A stretch of DNA of 64,000 bases. Source: Pilasporangium apinafurcum (lineage: Eukaryota; Oomycota; Peronosporomycetes; Pythiales; Pythiaceae). The notes beneath the pieces were generated by a model. The model searched no databases and was not told where the DNA came from. It saw only the letters and a list, made by a program, of their open reading frames with translations. Position 1 is the stretch's first letter. The number at the start of each line of letters is the position of its first letter. Of the stretch, positions 13,127 through 22,990 are shown one piece after another. The position numbers were made by a program, and so were the translations under genes. The stretch lies in NCBI GenBank assembly GCA_001600495.1, contig BCKE01000004.1:568161-632160 (forward strand). The letters are read 5' to 3'.

Positions 13127-13288
13127 ATCGCTACTCGACTCGGACAATCTGCCTTCGCTGGACTCTGCTTCACTGTCACTCTCGCTGTCATCGCTATTTT
13201 TTGTCCTGTGGATGTGCTCGTAAATGTCTGCTAGGTGAGCATTTGCTTTGTCAATACACTCCTGCATTTGTGCAGGATGGACCGATTA
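13127..13288 (-). pseudogene. Fragment of an acidic protein C-terminus
   Basis: A minus-strand frame of about 50 codons runs into a stop near 13127. It has a helical part (HPAQMQECIDKANAHLADIY) followed by a Ser/Asp/Glu-rich tail, a composition common at the C-termini of eukaryotic transposases and nuclear proteins. It stops abruptly at its upstream side where the plus-strand TnpB-like fragment begins. This suggests two fragments joined head to head. Family not identified. Confidence 0.3.
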
Positions 13289-13645
13289 GATGGTCGTGTG
13301 CTTGAATGCGAACAAAACTATACTTCGAAAACATGTTCTTGCTGTGGGAGAGTCAATTACAGTATCCAAGCGCAGACAGAAGGTTTGTGCTCATCATGTA
13401 ACTTGGTTACTGATCATGATATCAATTCAACTAAAAACATTCTTCTCAAGAACGAATATTTACTCCTTGGCCACTTTGGTTCAGGTGTGAGAACCGCCTT
13501 CCTCGTCCAAGTACTTGTCAGACCCAAGTTGATCAATTGGAAGACAAAAAACAGGAATCATCATTTGATATTTTCACATCTCTTGAGAACCTTGCAATCT
13601 TCTGATGCATTGCTTGCATCTGATTCCGATGATATCAAATTCTGA
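13235..13645 (+). pseudogene. TnpB/Fanzor-like nuclease, C-terminal zinc-ribbon fragment
   Basis: The frame carries the hallmark C-terminal end of TnpB-family RNA-guided nucleases: YTSKTCSCCGRVN, then CSSCN, then DHDINSTKNIL. The four cysteines form the zinc ribbon, and the Asp of DHDINS matches the third RuvC catalytic acid (usually RDVNA). The rest of the nuclease, including the first two RuvC motifs, is absent upstream, so this is a remnant of an IS605-like or eukaryotic Fanzor element. It differs in sequence from the dispersed Fanzor-tail repeats in this window, so at least two lineages have been present. A tail of about 60 residues follows the motif to a stop at 13645. Confidence 0.7.
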
Positions 13646-13728
13646 TTCTGACCAATTTTTTGTGGGTTAATTGAAGCGATCAACGAGGGCAGTTTCTTCG
13701 GTTTGAGCAACTGCATCCTCGCATCCAC

Positions 13729-14727
13729 ATGGAGGTGATCGTACTGGGATGCGGACCTTCGTCCTCGGTTCCATCCATTCGATGTCTCCTAACTGGAAAA
13801 TGTGCGGTTTGTACAGAAGCGCACGCGAATCAGCACTCGAAAAACCGCCGCTTGAATCCCAGCCTGCTCGTGCGCAACTTGTCAGCCAACACCAATATCC
13901 TCATCGATTGCGGTAAGACGTTTCGAGAATCGGCATTGCGAGTGTTTCCTGATGCGGGTATAGAGAACGTACACGCGGTGATCCTCACGCATGGTCACGC
14001 CGATGCGTGTCTTGGGTTAGACGACCTGCGTGAAGTACAACCCTTCGCGGAAACCGTCGACCCGACGACCAAGGAGTCCAAGAAGATTCCAATGGAACCC
14101 ATGCGCGTGCACTGCAGTTCTAGTACGAGAGAAGAAATGCGTGGGAAGTTTGAATATTTACTTGAGAAAGATGCACCAGAGTCGCAATCTACTGATACGA
14201 TCGCTGTCGCAACCGAAGTGAAAGAATCGAACCCGCCGCCAAAGGGAACACCTGAACCGTTTCGATGGATTGCACAGCTTCGCTTTCAGCTCTTCCAGTC
14301 ATGGGAACCATTTGAATGTTGCGGATTCCAGATTCTCCCATTCCCAGTCATCCATGGCGCTGGATACATCTCCACTGGGTTTGAATTTGGTGCAGAAGTT
14401 GGTGTGCGGTTTATCTACATTTCTGATGTGAGTGAATTGACCCCTGAGACGCGCGCGTTCTTGAACGACAGCTCTCGCCCACACATTGATGTGTTGCTCA
14501 TTGACGCCTTGTACATCGACAAGTATCATAGCACGCACATGAATCTGCAACATGTACTAAAGGAGATCCAGTCGTTCCGTCCAAAGCTGACGCTATTGAC
14601 AGGCATGAGTCATGATTTTGACTACTCCGTGCACTCACAAATGCTCGAGAAGTTGAGCAAAGACGAAGGGTTGGTCATTCAAATGGCTTACGACGGACTG
14701 CGTCTGCCCTTTCCATCCAAAAAGTAA
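13729..14727 (+). CDS. Metallo-beta-lactamase-fold hydrolase (PhnP-like)
   Basis: Single exon, 332 residues, ATG at 13729. It starts with a typical MBL strand (MEVIVLGCGPSSSVPS) and a Cys pair (TGKCAVC). The metal site motif is LTHGHADACLGLDDLR, the form seen in the PhnP / 'putative hydrolase C777.06c' group of cyclic-phosphodiesterase-type MBL proteins. Later conserved pieces are FPVIHGAGYISTGFEF, FIYISDVSELTPET and LTGMSHDFDY, which supply the remaining His/Asp ligands. The likely activity is metal-dependent phosphodiesterase; the physiological substrate is unknown. It probably acts in the cytosol, since no signal or transmembrane segment is visible. Confidence 0.88.
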   Translation: MEVIVLGCGPSSSVPSIRCLLTGKCAVCTEAHANQHSKNRRLNPSLLVRNLSANTNILIDCGKTFRESALRVFPDAGIENVHAVILTHGHADACLGLDDLREVQPFAETVDPTTKESKKIPMEPMRVHCSSSTREEMRGKFEYLLEKDAPESQSTDTIAVATEVKESNPPPKGTPEPFRWIAQLRFQLFQSWEPFECCGFQILPFPVIHGAGYISTGFEFGAEVGVRFIYISDVSELTPETRAFLNDSSRPHIDVLLIDALYIDKYHSTHMNLQHVLKEIQSFRPKLTLLTGMSHDFDYSVHSQMLEKLSKDEGLVIQMAYDGLRLPFPSKK

Positions 14728-15367
14728 ACACAGCATGAATTAAAATAGATAATCCATGATCTTGTCCCTCTTGACTTAGATGGTAGTCGATTCACTACTA
14801 TTCTTGTTGTGTCTTCTACCTATTCGTTCACTGTGACCCTGTATTCTTGACAGATATGTACGAATACACAGTGCATAGAAAGATGCTACCTAAAAAGCGC
14901 GTGCACACGTAAAGTTGGATTAATTGGCATAAATATTATTGAATCAGTTGGTTCAGAAAGCCAATCAATGTCGAGATTTAGACTTAAAGTAAGTAGTTGT
15001 TTGGCGGAATCGTAGTACAATATGAAGCTAGGGTATCCTTCTCAGCAAAGTCAATGGAAACGTAGCTCAATGGCTCAAGTTGCATCTCATATCAGTCACT
15101 AACCTAGCTGAGTACGGGTAGAACTTTAAGTGTTTGCTAGCGTACGGTATTCGATCTGCAGCAACACCATCGATTGCTACTGATGGTGTGGATACAGAAC
15201 TCCATCCGAATATCGATAAAGAGAGACATAAGTATCATCTAAATTGAATGTTGTTGATACGGAAAATACTCGGATGGAGCCTCGTCATCCACAACATGTC
15301 CACTAGAAAGAATTCAAAGCACGAATCCACAAAACAAACATTTGAAAGTCGTCGGTCCTGTTTTCTT
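14728..15367. other. Intergenic region between converging genes
   Basis: This holds the 3' flanks of the MBL hydrolase (plus) and COG8 (minus). No open frame of note. A tRNA A-box-like string near 15062 was examined and rejected. Confidence 0.6.
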
Positions 15368-17587
15368 TCACATTGATTGTTCACCATGTGGAAGCACTTC
15401 GTTTTTTGCTTCCGATTCTGGTGTTACCAATAGCCCATATTCTTGCATCACTTGCTCAAAAAGATGTGCGTGGAGATACACACGTCCTGTCCCTTTACCT
15501 GCAGGAACAGGAAAGAGTCGATGAAAACACTTGATCAGATACGGAATGAGATCCGATCGTATCACCTACACAGCAATTGTACAATATATTCAGCCACGAA
15601 TACATGCATTGAGTATTTTACTCATGTACACATACCTCATTCATGTCTCGCATAGACTCTGACAGAGCCATCACCTTGTAAGTGTTATTTGATCGAGACT
15701 CCCCATCGACACTGTTGTTGTTTTGAGCGGGTACTGTACTCAATATCAAATTGTTGTCTCGGGCGAAATCTGCGATCGTCTGTAACATCGAATGGAGTGC
15801 TTCTTGAAACTTCTTTGCCAGTCGATTCTGCAACGAGGCAATTGTGCACAACCGCAATTCATTCAACGACGTCAAGATGGCATTGGTGAACTCGGCGAGA
15901 ATTGGGAACGACATCAAACATCGTGGAGGTGTAAAATCCTCTTCTCCCGACGGAGTTGTCCTAGGAAGAAAGGGGGAAAATCCATTGGACGATACGGATG
16001 ATCGATATGAAGCGATCACAATGGGAGTTTTGGATGAAGAGGGCAGGGAGTTCCCAATCCCCACGAGCGAGTGCGCATCGAGATTCTCTTGGAATTCGCG
16101 ACATGCATTTCGCCAGTCTTCTGTTATCAACTGCATTATGTGATCCTCAAAGTACACGACCAAGACGGCACGGAAATCCACGCCCACACGCCCCAAGGAC
16201 CCACCGAAGAACAGGCTTTGCTCGAAGATTGTTGCCAGTGCACTGAAATCGTCAATTTTCGGTAATTGTCTACGAATAAGCCAGTACACATAATAAGCGA
16301 CCCGAATAAAAAATTGCTATAAGTAGAATGTATATCGCACTTGGTGAGAATTTGGAGAAAATCGGCAACAGTGGTTGTCGCCCATCGACATAAGGGTGGA
16401 TCTACTTTTCCGTCAATGTTCTGTAGCAAATCATATCAACCATGAAATCAACTAATGTGCGAATAGCAATTAAACACACACAACAACAAGACACACCTCA
16501 CTACCAAAGATGGCAGAATACTGTGTGATCATATCGAACCAACTCGTCCGCTTCATATCAATGACTTGGATAATCTAGGAAACATTATTACAGTATCAAA
16601 TCAGCACTTTTGATTCTAGCAGCTTGATGAAGACGCTTAAAAGCATGCATGAAAATGTGTGCGTACATATTGGTATGGATCGGCAGTTGAAATACTTCGC
16701 GTTAACGAAGCCAGCCAGACGTTGCGACAACTGAGAAACTCCTCCTTGAGTTGCCTTTCGTACTCGGGCGTACCAATCGATTCATTTAGTCCTATCAGCA
16801 TGTCCAGCCGGCGTAAGTAGCTCACTATCCGAACACAGAGAGAGAGCTGCAGATCTTCTCGTAGCTTCTGCAGGAGTTTGTCCCGCAAGAGGCTTGTCAT
16901 CTGTGCGACTTCCCGCACCTACATGAGGCAAAATAATGAGCGTCTTATCATAGCGATGCTCTGAATGAATTTAACGTGGTTCTGTTACCAGACTCAACAG
17001 CACGAAATTTGGGATCGCGGTCCCTTTTTCTTCTGTCTGGAAAATGTCATTGGCGAACTGAATCACATCGAGTGCAGAATCGAACAGTTCATTGTGAATA
17101 CACGCCTCTAATAGCTGCGGAATCTCTAACAATTCCGTCAACTGTCCCACAAGCATCAATATTAGTCCAATGGTCGTTTTGATGATAAATCAATTGCTGT
17201 ACATCAACCTGCAGATAATGCTCAAACACGAACTGAATATCGCCGTGCTTTGCCACTACTGATGCAATATCATTCTGGAACTTGGCACAGTATGTCTTGA
17301 GCTCTGGAATGAACTCCACAATTCGATCTGCTCCGTCTTTCAAGTTCGACAGCTACATAGCAAAAGAGCAAGTAAAGACAAGTTCCAGGTTGTGTGTTCT
17401 GATGACGATAAATACCGCCTACATCATCTTTGACAAGATTGGAGCACTGGTTGCTTTGAATGAAGACATGGTAGTTCTTCAATACAAGGTTGCGCAGTTG
17501 TTCCGCGGTGTTCTCTGCTTGGATCTGCAGTCGCCAGGGTTCTTTCTTCAATTCCTCTAGTGAACACGTCTTCAACGATAGCGCCAT
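15368..17587 (-). CDS. COG8: Conserved oligomeric Golgi complex subunit 8 (Dor1 family)
   Basis: Eight exons on the minus strand: 17587..17423, 17352..17209, 17141..16989, 16918..16667, 16574..16497, 16420..16341, 16269..15636 and 15565..15368. Every junction keeps frame, giving 567 residues, close to the usual COG8 length. The N-terminus has the Dor1 pattern: a helix ending in SLEELKKEPWRLQIQAE, then LVLKNYHVFIQSNQCSNLV. It continues with HGDIQFVFEHYLQ and LLEIPQLLEACIHNELFDSA. COG8 is a subunit of lobe B of the COG tether, which acts in retrograde vesicle traffic within the Golgi. The protein is entirely helical with no transmembrane segment. Its 69-76 nt introns are among the clearest in the window. 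Confidence 0.9.
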
Positions 17588-17707
17588 GATCCATCAAACA
17601 ATCGAGCCTTCCTTGCACAAAAGAGTTCATTGACCATCATCCGTGCTATTACAGTATATCTCCGATTAGTAGTCTTTTTTTTACAAAAGATACCAATGGG
17701 TACCAAA

Positions 17708-18282
17708 ATATGGACTAAATCGTATGGATGGGTTTGAGAAATTGCTAGATTCCATGCATACTCCTATACTCTATTCTCCGCGTTGCAACTCGAGTGGTCT
17801 TGAAAGTCCATGTAGGAGACACATGGCGAGTGTAAGGATGTTCTTCGACGCATTCACATCTCGCTCTTACGTAATTCTGCACTCGTTGCTGTTGCAGTGA
17901 AGAACCTGGCGGGAAAGCTTGGCATCCGTGCTTCCATCACCTTTCTTTGTCGGGAATGACATCTTTTCGAGCTGCTGATAGTACTCGGAGTACCCCACGA
18001 GTCAGTGGTACGTGTCGATCTGCAATCCGGTCGTGCACATTGCCAGCTCATGTGTGAGCACGGATATCGAACACGCACATCAGGTTCTTCACTGCAACAG
18101 CAACGAGTGCAGAATTACGTAAGAGCGAGATGTGAATGCGTCGAAGAACATTCTTACACTCGCCATGTGTCTCCTACATGGACTTTCAAGACCACTCGAG
18201 TTGCAACGCGGAGAATAGAGTATAGGAGTATGCATGGAATCTAGCAACCTCTCAAACCCATCCACATGGTTCAAGTCCATAT
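17708..18282. mobile_element. Palindromic Fanzor-tail repeat (two ~201-bp inverted arms)
   Basis: Arms 17708..17908 and 18081..18282 are inverted copies with few differences, separated by 172 bp. On the plus strand the right arm reads HCNSNECRIT, a stop, then ERDVNASKNILTLAMC and LLHGLSRPLELQRGE. That is the zinc-ribbon cysteine pair plus the RuvC-III motif (Asp codon at 18128) of a Fanzor/TnpB nuclease. The left arm reads the same on the minus strand. The minus-strand spacer adds LTHELAMCTTGLQIDTYH and a degenerate stretch upstream of the left arm, matching the residues expected before the ribbon. Both copies have stops and no N-terminal nuclease part, so the element is dead. The palindrome could fold into a long hairpin. 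Confidence 0.7.
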
Positions 18283-19301
18283 TGTGCTAGCCATTAGTAG
18301 AAGCCTGTGCCCCCTCAAAGTTCAATTTTTTAGTTTCTACTATTTTTTTATCAAATATGACTCTTCAATGACTAAAGTTGTAGCTTTTGTTTCTCGTTTT
18401 GCTATTTTTTGGCCACCCAAAAAAATAATGCTTTACCAAAATTATGATTGGCCGAATTAATTGTCGCGGCTAGTTCAAGTATCTATGGAAGAACTTTGTA
18501 TTTGCAGCAACGAGTAATTGCCGACTTGTCGGTGATGACGAATGGTGGAATACGCTTTTGCATTTGCATCTGCAGCATTGATACGAATAGTGTACAAGGG
18601 ATCTCATGTTCCAGTAAGATGTATCGATGCGATGCTAGATAGAGGTTTGCATGTCAATGCACGAGAGCAATCACGCGCTAGTACATACACTCGTATCATA
18701 GCGACTGTTGCAAGTAGAAGAATCAAGTGGGTCGTCCGACTGTTGTTGCTGTTTGACACGTGTACCATGACGTACCTTACGCATTCGATAAAGTACGGCA
18801 ACTTTCATGCTGAGCGAAAGTCTTCGAAGGGAACCCACGAAGCGCCACAACCTTACAAATGATCAACTGACCATCGCCTGCAACGTGGCAGTTGAAGAAT
18901 GAGTGAACGTCCTTACCGTATCAGATGCCACACGCTTTTTCTGTTAGCGCATATGTGTTTGAATATCTTGCCTGCTTACGTGTCCTTCGTACTTTACTGC
19001 GTCTGTTGTGTTTTCAAGTGGCTAACATGAAAACGCGTGGCAGACTGATCCATTGTTATATTTGAAATTTATATACTATACTTTCTTCCATATTTTCTCT
19101 GTCTTCTAGAAGTCTTTAACTTCCACGTCATCCGTCTCTTATCACTTGATTTAATTATACTACCTTCTATTGAGGCACTCAAATCTTGTCCGACAGGCGC
19201 ATCTTTCATCTTTTTGTACTTGGGTATTGCGCAAGATCATTCATTCTCCATTTTGCTCAAGAGCAACCAAGACAAAAAACAAAAGAGAGAAGCAACAGAA
19301 G
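18283..19301. other. Intergenic region with BiP promoter
   Basis: No gene recognised. The last few hundred bases before 19302 are AT-rich with pyrimidine tracts and should contain the BiP promoter and 5' UTR. A frame at 18542..18862 has no family resemblance and is not called. Confidence 0.45.
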
Positions 19302-21278
19302 ATGAATCTCGTCAAGATTTTATCGGTGGCGGCACTTGCGTTCGCAAGTGTTGTCTACGCCGATGATAGCAAGAGCGGCCCACGTGGCCCAGTGATCGGT
19401 ATCGATCTCGGTACGACCTACTCGTGCGTCGGGATCTACAAGAATCAAAAGGTGGACATCATTGCGAATGACCAGGGTAACCGTATCACACCGTCGTATG
19501 TCGCATGGGACTCGAACGATGAGCGTCTGATCGGTGATGGTGCCAAGAACCAAGCAACCATCAACCCAGAAAAGACGTTGTTTGATGTCAAGCGTTTGAT
19601 TGGCCGTAGCTACAACGACAAGTCGGTGCAAGCCGATAAGAAATTGCTGCCGTACGAAATTGTCAACAAGGATGGCAAGCCGTTTATCCAGGTGGTGATC
19701 AAGGGTGAGAAGAAGACGTTCTCGCCTGAAGAAATATCGGCCATGGTGTTGACGAAGATGAAGCACATCGCAGAAGGCTACATTGGTCGTGAAGTGTTTG
19801 ATGCTGTTGTGACGGTGCCTGCTTACTTTAATGATGCTCAGCGTCAAGCTACCAAGGATGCTGGTACCATTGCCGGTTTGACCGTGCAACGTATCATCAA
19901 CGAACCGACTGCTGCTGCGATTGCCTACGGTATCGACAAGCAGACGCAAGGCGAGAAGAACGTGCTTGTGTTTGATCTTGGCGGTGGTACTTTCGATGTT
20001 ACACTGCTCGCTATTGATGGCGGTGTGTTTGAAGTGTTGGCCACGAACGGTGATACTCACTTGGGTGGTGAAGATTTCGATCAGCGTATCATGCAATACT
20101 TTATCAAGAAATGGAAGAAGGACAAGTCGGTCGACATTGGCACGGATAAACGCGCCCTCCAGAAGCTTCGTCGTGAAGCGGAACGTGTGAAACGTGCTCT
20201 GTCTACCCAAGCGCAGGCTCGTCTTGAAATCGAATCGCTGTTGGATGGTGAAGATTTCACAGAATCGTTGAGTCGTGCTCGTTTCGAAAAGCTCAACGAA
20301 GATTTGTTCAAGAAGACGCTTGGGCCTGTTGAAAAGGTGCTGAGTGATGCTGGCGTAAAGAAGTCGGAAGTCGATGAAATTGTGCTTGTTGGTGGCTCTA
20401 CCCGTATCCCCAAGGTGCAACAATTGATTAAGGACTACTTCAACGGCAAGGAACCATCCCGTGGTGTGAACCCTGACGAAGCTGTCGCCTACGGTGCTGC
20501 TGTGCAGGGTAGTATCTTGGCTGGTGACATCGATTCAACGAACGAACAATTGCTGCTCATTGATGTGGTGCCGCTTTCGCAAGGTATTGAAACTGTGGGT
20601 GGTGTCATGACTAAGTTGATCAACCGCAACACTGTCATCCCCACCAAGAAGTCGCAAACGTTCTCGACCTACCAAGATAACCAACCTGCTGTGTTGATCC
20701 AAGTGTTTGAAGGTGAACGTGCCATGACCAAAGACAACCGTCTCTTGGGCAAGTTTGAATTGACCGGACTTCCTCCAGCTCCACGTGGTGTACCTCAGAT
20801 TGAAGTGACGTTTGAAATTGATGCCAATGGTATTCTTCAGGTGTCTGCTGAAGACAAGGGCACTGGTAAGGCTGAAAAGATTACCATTACTGCTGAAAAG
20901 GGCCGTCTGTCAGCAGAAGAAATTGAACGTATGGTCAATGAAGCTGCTGAATTCGCTGATGAAGACAAAAAAATCAAGGATCGCATTGACGGTCGCAATG
21001 GCTTGGAAGGATACTTGTACAGTTTGCGTACGAACGTCGAAGATAAGCTTGCCGACAAAATTGAAGAAGACGACAAGGACACTGTGCTCAAGGCCGTGCA
21101 GGATGCCATGGACTGGTTGGACGACAACCAGGAAGCAGACAAGGAAGACTTTGAGTCCAAGCAGAAGGAAGTCGAGAAGATTGTCAACCCTATCATGTCG
21201 AAGGTGTATCAGAGTGGTGGCGCCCCTGAAGGCGACTATGATGAGGATGAAGATGAAGACGATCACGACGAATTGTAG
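19302..21278 (+). CDS. ER Hsp70 chaperone BiP/GRP78
   Basis: Single exon, 658 residues. The ATG at 19302 is preferred over the in-frame one at 19170 because it is followed at once by a classic signal peptide ([20 protein letters not shown]). The ATPase domain shows [28 protein letters not shown] and [13 protein letters not shown]. The interdomain linker and substrate-binding domain follow ([18 protein letters not shown]), then the helical lid. The protein ends DHDEL, so it carries the HDEL ER-retrieval signal after an acidic tail. BiP binds nascent chains at the translocon, drives ERAD and restrains unfolded-protein-response sensors. Codon use is visibly more GC-ending than its neighbours, as expected of a highly expressed gene, and this creates long antisense open frames that are not genes. 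Confidence 0.97.
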   Translation: MNLVKILSVAALAFASVVYADDSKSGPRGPVIGIDLGTTYSCVGIYKNQKVDIIANDQGNRITPSYVAWDSNDERLIGDGAKNQATINPEKTLFDVKRLIGRSYNDKSVQADKKLLPYEIVNKDGKPFIQVVIKGEKKTFSPEEISAMVLTKMKHIAEGYIGREVFDAVVTVPAYFNDAQRQATKDAGTIAGLTVQRIINEPTAAAIAYGIDKQTQGEKNVLVFDLGGGTFDVTLLAIDGGVFEVLATNGDTHLGGEDFDQRIMQYFIKKWKKDKSVDIGTDKRALQKLRREAERVKRALSTQAQARLEIESLLDGEDFTESLSRARFEKLNEDLFKKTLGPVEKVLSDAGVKKSEVDEIVLVGGSTRIPKVQQLIKDYFNGKEPSRGVNPDEAVAYGAAVQGSILAGDIDSTNEQLLLIDVVPLSQGIETVGGVMTKLINRNTVIPTKKSQTFSTYQDNQPAVLIQVFEGERAMTKDNRLLGKFELTGLPPAPRGVPQIEVTFEIDANGILQVSAEDKGTGKAEKITITAEKGRLSAEEIERMVNEAAEFADEDKKIKDRIDGRNGLEGYLYSLRTNVEDKLADKIEEDDKDTVLKAVQDAMDWLDDNQEADKEDFESKQKEVEKIVNPIMSKVYQSGGAPEGDYDEDEDEDDHDEL

Positions 21279-22990
21279 GTAGATAATCCAGACAGATCCC
21301 AAAACATATACATGACTTAATGAATCGCGTTTGATTTTTTTTATTACTTGCATTGTTCGAGAGTTGTTCGAAAATGGGCATGTGGTGCTCGGTTCCTTGG
21401 TATGAAAGTCGAAGAGTGTGGGATTGCAGTGAGTATTCGAAGGATGGCAATCATGGCCATAACGATTAGCAGAATGTTAGCTCATCTCATTCCGTGTTAG
21501 TGCATTTACATTTCCTGTATGGGTCATCAATTGCTTCACCATCTGAAGTTCCCAAGATGCAAGTGTAAAGTAGATCATCGAACACACGAAGCATTCATTG
21601 GTGTTAAAAGTGATAGAACACCAATCAAAGATCACCGAAGACGACATGTTTTTGCTCCCTCATTTCTCCATGAATCGTTTTATATTCACGCGCAATAGGA
21701 CATATACCCCATCAAAGGTAGACATTCGAAATGACACACAGCATGATGGATGTGAATACGCTCATTTTTTGCTGTTTTATCGAAGATTCTACTACACAGA
21801 CGTCAGAAATGTCGTGCTGTGACCAACGCTTAACAGGCCAGTCTTCTATGTTTTTTTTGCGTGTCTTAGTGTCTCATAGCAGACAAGTTACCAATTCAGG
21901 TCAGCAAACGATTCCTAGCCAAGCAACCCATCCATGTTAATCAATGCCAGCTTCTGGTGTCCATGACTCCAAATCGTGACGTATACCCACGAAAGTGGAT
22001 GATGCATGTTGTTCACACCTACACATCACAAACGCATGATAGAAGAGAGAGATAGGGGAGCGTGGATACATTTCTAACTTTTTCTATACGCCGATCATTT
22101 GATAGCTGGCCATCCTCATGTGAGCAAGCTTGCGCAAGCGAGATACGCATTCTCATTGAAGAGACCCAGGCGATATCATGCGCGGGTCCATGGAATAAAG
22201 AGAGAAGTGAAGCAGAACACATGCGACCATGCGAGATATCTGGAACAAACTACTACACAGTTGTGCATGTTGGCCCGCCTGCGGTGCTGAACTCTTTGTG
22301 TACTTTCCCAATAGGTCGCCTTGGTTGTCTCCAAAAGGTCACAAATGGAGAATTGCAGGTGAAGTTTACTATTTGATGTATTTTATTGGCTATAAATTTA
22401 GTACTAAAGTGTTATCATTGGTTAAAATTAAAGAAAAAAGTCAACAGTGATGGTCCTTCTTATGTCCAATGTTGCACTTCTCGAAAGAAACTTGGATGCA
22501 AATCGCATGCTGAGTCCGCATGATGATGGAAAAAGAAGTAGAAGAGTAGTAAAAATAAATTCTGCCTTCGAAAATCGCGATCTTCCACCGTCCGTAAAAG
22601 CAGGTGATGAGCTTCCTTACATATCCCTTCTTTCTCCTACTGTGGCAGATATGCATAGCTTCCGTTTGCTTCGACGGTCGTGTGATCGACAAAATACGAA
22701 CAACAGCGAAAAAAAGCGAACCGATAATCGAAACTTGCGGAATAGGAAATCATTGAAGGGGGCGTTTACTTGGAAGGACACGAATGGTGGCTGCTGATTT
22801 GATGATTTGGTGATTTGATGATTTTTTTGTAAGGATCAGCTAAATTGGAAGGTGGATCTTGAGAGCGCGATCCATGTTCACATTCATTTGCATCAGTTCC
22901 CAATTTACCACTTTATCGTGAGCTAAAGGCATCAAGCTCCAATCGATCACACACATCTATAGTTGTTTGCTTGAGCATATCGGGAAAATA
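21279..22990. other. Gene-poor intergenic stretch
   Basis: About 1.7 kb with no recognised gene. A plus-strand frame at 22447..22797 (116 codons, basic, starting MMVLLMSNVALLERNLDANR) is the only one worth noting. It lacks family similarity or splice support and might be a small hypothetical gene or chance. Polypyrimidine-rich sequence near 22930 may mark the promoter of the next gene. Confidence 0.4.

Noticed and set aside
15055-15130. tRNA-like A box (TAGCTCAATGG)
   Set aside because: No B box with the GGTTCRANNCC pattern at the right distance, and the acceptor stem does not pair.
18542-18862. Possible further RuvC-III-like string (LHVNAREQS)
   Set aside because: Superficial likeness to RDVNAREN only; no zinc-ribbon cysteine pairs around it and no match to the dispersed repeat.
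19320-20423. 367-codon open frame antisense to BiP
   Set aside because: It is the mirror of BiP's strongly biased codons; no start context, domain or splice signal. A typical antisense shadow of a highly expressed gene.
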